Shown: piece after piece, positions 6,046 through 6,338 of the stretch | Numbering within the stretch: position 1 is the first letter of the stretch | Layout: every line of letters starts with the position of its first letter | From: an uncultured Oscillospiraceae bacterium | GTDB taxonomy: Bacteria; Bacillota; Clostridia; Oscillospirales; Oscillospiraceae | Direction: 5' to 3' | Length of the DNA stretch: 6,338 nt | NCBI GenBank assembly: GCA_904398675.1 | Contig: CAJFPI010000004.1 | Location: 1 to 6,338 of the forward strand | The notes under the pieces: model-generated | Database searches by the model: none | What the model was told of the DNA's origin: nothing | The model's input: only the letters and a program-made list of their open reading frames with translations | Made by a program: the position numbers and the translations under genes

Positions 6046-6338
6046 TCGGAAATCTCCTCCCCTCTGTACCGGGCGATGGCGGCACAGTCCTTATCCCCTC
6101 GGCCGGAAATATTAATCACAATGAGTTTGTCCCTCCCCATAGTGGGAGCTATTTTTATGGCGTGGGCTACCGCGTGGGCCGACTCAATGGCGGGAATGAT
6201 TCCCTCCGTGCGGCTCAGGTACTCAAAAGCGCTCACCGCCTCCTCGTCGGTGACCGCTACGTACTCTGCCCGGCCGGTATCATGGAGCATGGCGTGCTCC
6301 GGGCCGATGCCCGGGTAGTCCAGACCGGCGGAGATGGA
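6042..6338 (-). CDS. trpB: Tryptophan synthase beta chain, C-terminal part (runs off the window)
   Basis: Only the last 98 residues are in the window; the 5' part lies beyond the right edge. The frame is open from the very last base, so the internal ATG at 6290 is not a real start. The piece opens with SISAGLDYPGIGPEHA, a hallmark of TrpB, then RTEGIIPAIESAHA and NISGRGDKD, whose Ser contacts the pyridine nitrogen of PLP. TrpB condenses indole with serine to tryptophan. Its TGA (6044-6042) overlaps the trpA ATG by 4 nt. The order trpB-trpA is that of a standard trp operon, whose upstream genes would lie to the right. Confidence 0.96.
   Translation of the reverse strand, partial: SISAGLDYPGIGPEHAMLHDTGRAEYVAVTDEEAVSAFEYLSRTEGIIPAIESAHAVAHAIKIAPTMGRDKLIVINISGRGDKDCAAIARYRGEEISE

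Noticed and set aside
6042..6290. A short complete gene starting at the ATG at 6290
   Set aside because: The frame continues without a stop to the window edge and the extra 16 residues are classic TrpB sequence, so this ATG is internal to trpB.
5251..6318. Long rightward open frame of 355 codons antisense to trpA and trpB
   Set aside because: It mirrors two certain genes on the other strand, has low-complexity Gly/Arg-rich content with no recognisable domain, and shows no ribosome binding site. GC-rich coding DNA commonly gives such shadows.

Overview
The window looks like ordinary chromosomal sequence from a GC-rich Clostridia lineage, most likely an Oscillospiraceae-type gut anaerobe (the Flavonifractor / Pseudoflavonifractor / Intestinimonas kind). 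The reasons are high GC in the genes, strong GGAGG-type ribosome binding sites, AT-rich promoters with recognisable -10 boxes, and Firmicute-like protein sequences. The taxon is an inference; no rRNA or other marker is present.

Layout. Positions 1-60 hold a terminator-like hairpin that probably closes a gene lying to the left. From 207 to 1746 two flavoprotein genes run rightward: a thioredoxin-reductase-like FAD oxidoreductase (TTG start) behind a clear extended -10 promoter, then a small FMN nitroreductase-family protein. They are probably cotranscribed. A long composite hairpin at 1762-1807 lies between the nitroreductase and a convergent leftward TetR-family regulator gene (1812-2378) and should terminate both. 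The regulator is transcribed divergently from a P1B-type heavy-metal ATPase gene (2573-4441). The 194-bp gap between their starts is AT-rich and holds overlapping divergent promoters and nested inverted repeats. This suggests that the regulator controls itself and the metal pump.

The rest of the window is leftward: the C-terminal third of trpB (running off the right edge), trpA overlapping it by 4 bp, a strong intrinsic terminator, and a YgjP/SprT-like zinc metallopeptidase gene with its ribosome binding site right behind that terminator. The metallopeptidase and ATPase genes end tail to tail with 6 bp between them and no visible terminator.

Functionally there are three units: thiol/flavin redox (thioredoxin reductase and nitroreductase), metal homeostasis (TetR regulator and P1B ATPase), and the end of tryptophan biosynthesis plus a passenger metallopeptidase gene. 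I found no mobile element, tRNA, rRNA, CRISPR array or riboswitch, and nothing that amounts to a new multi-gene system. The points most worth a second look are the ATPase/TetR control region, the unusual transmembrane metal-site residues of the ATPase, the Asp-to-Glu replacement at a catalytic position of TrpA, and the metallopeptidase gene that seems to depend on read-through from trp.
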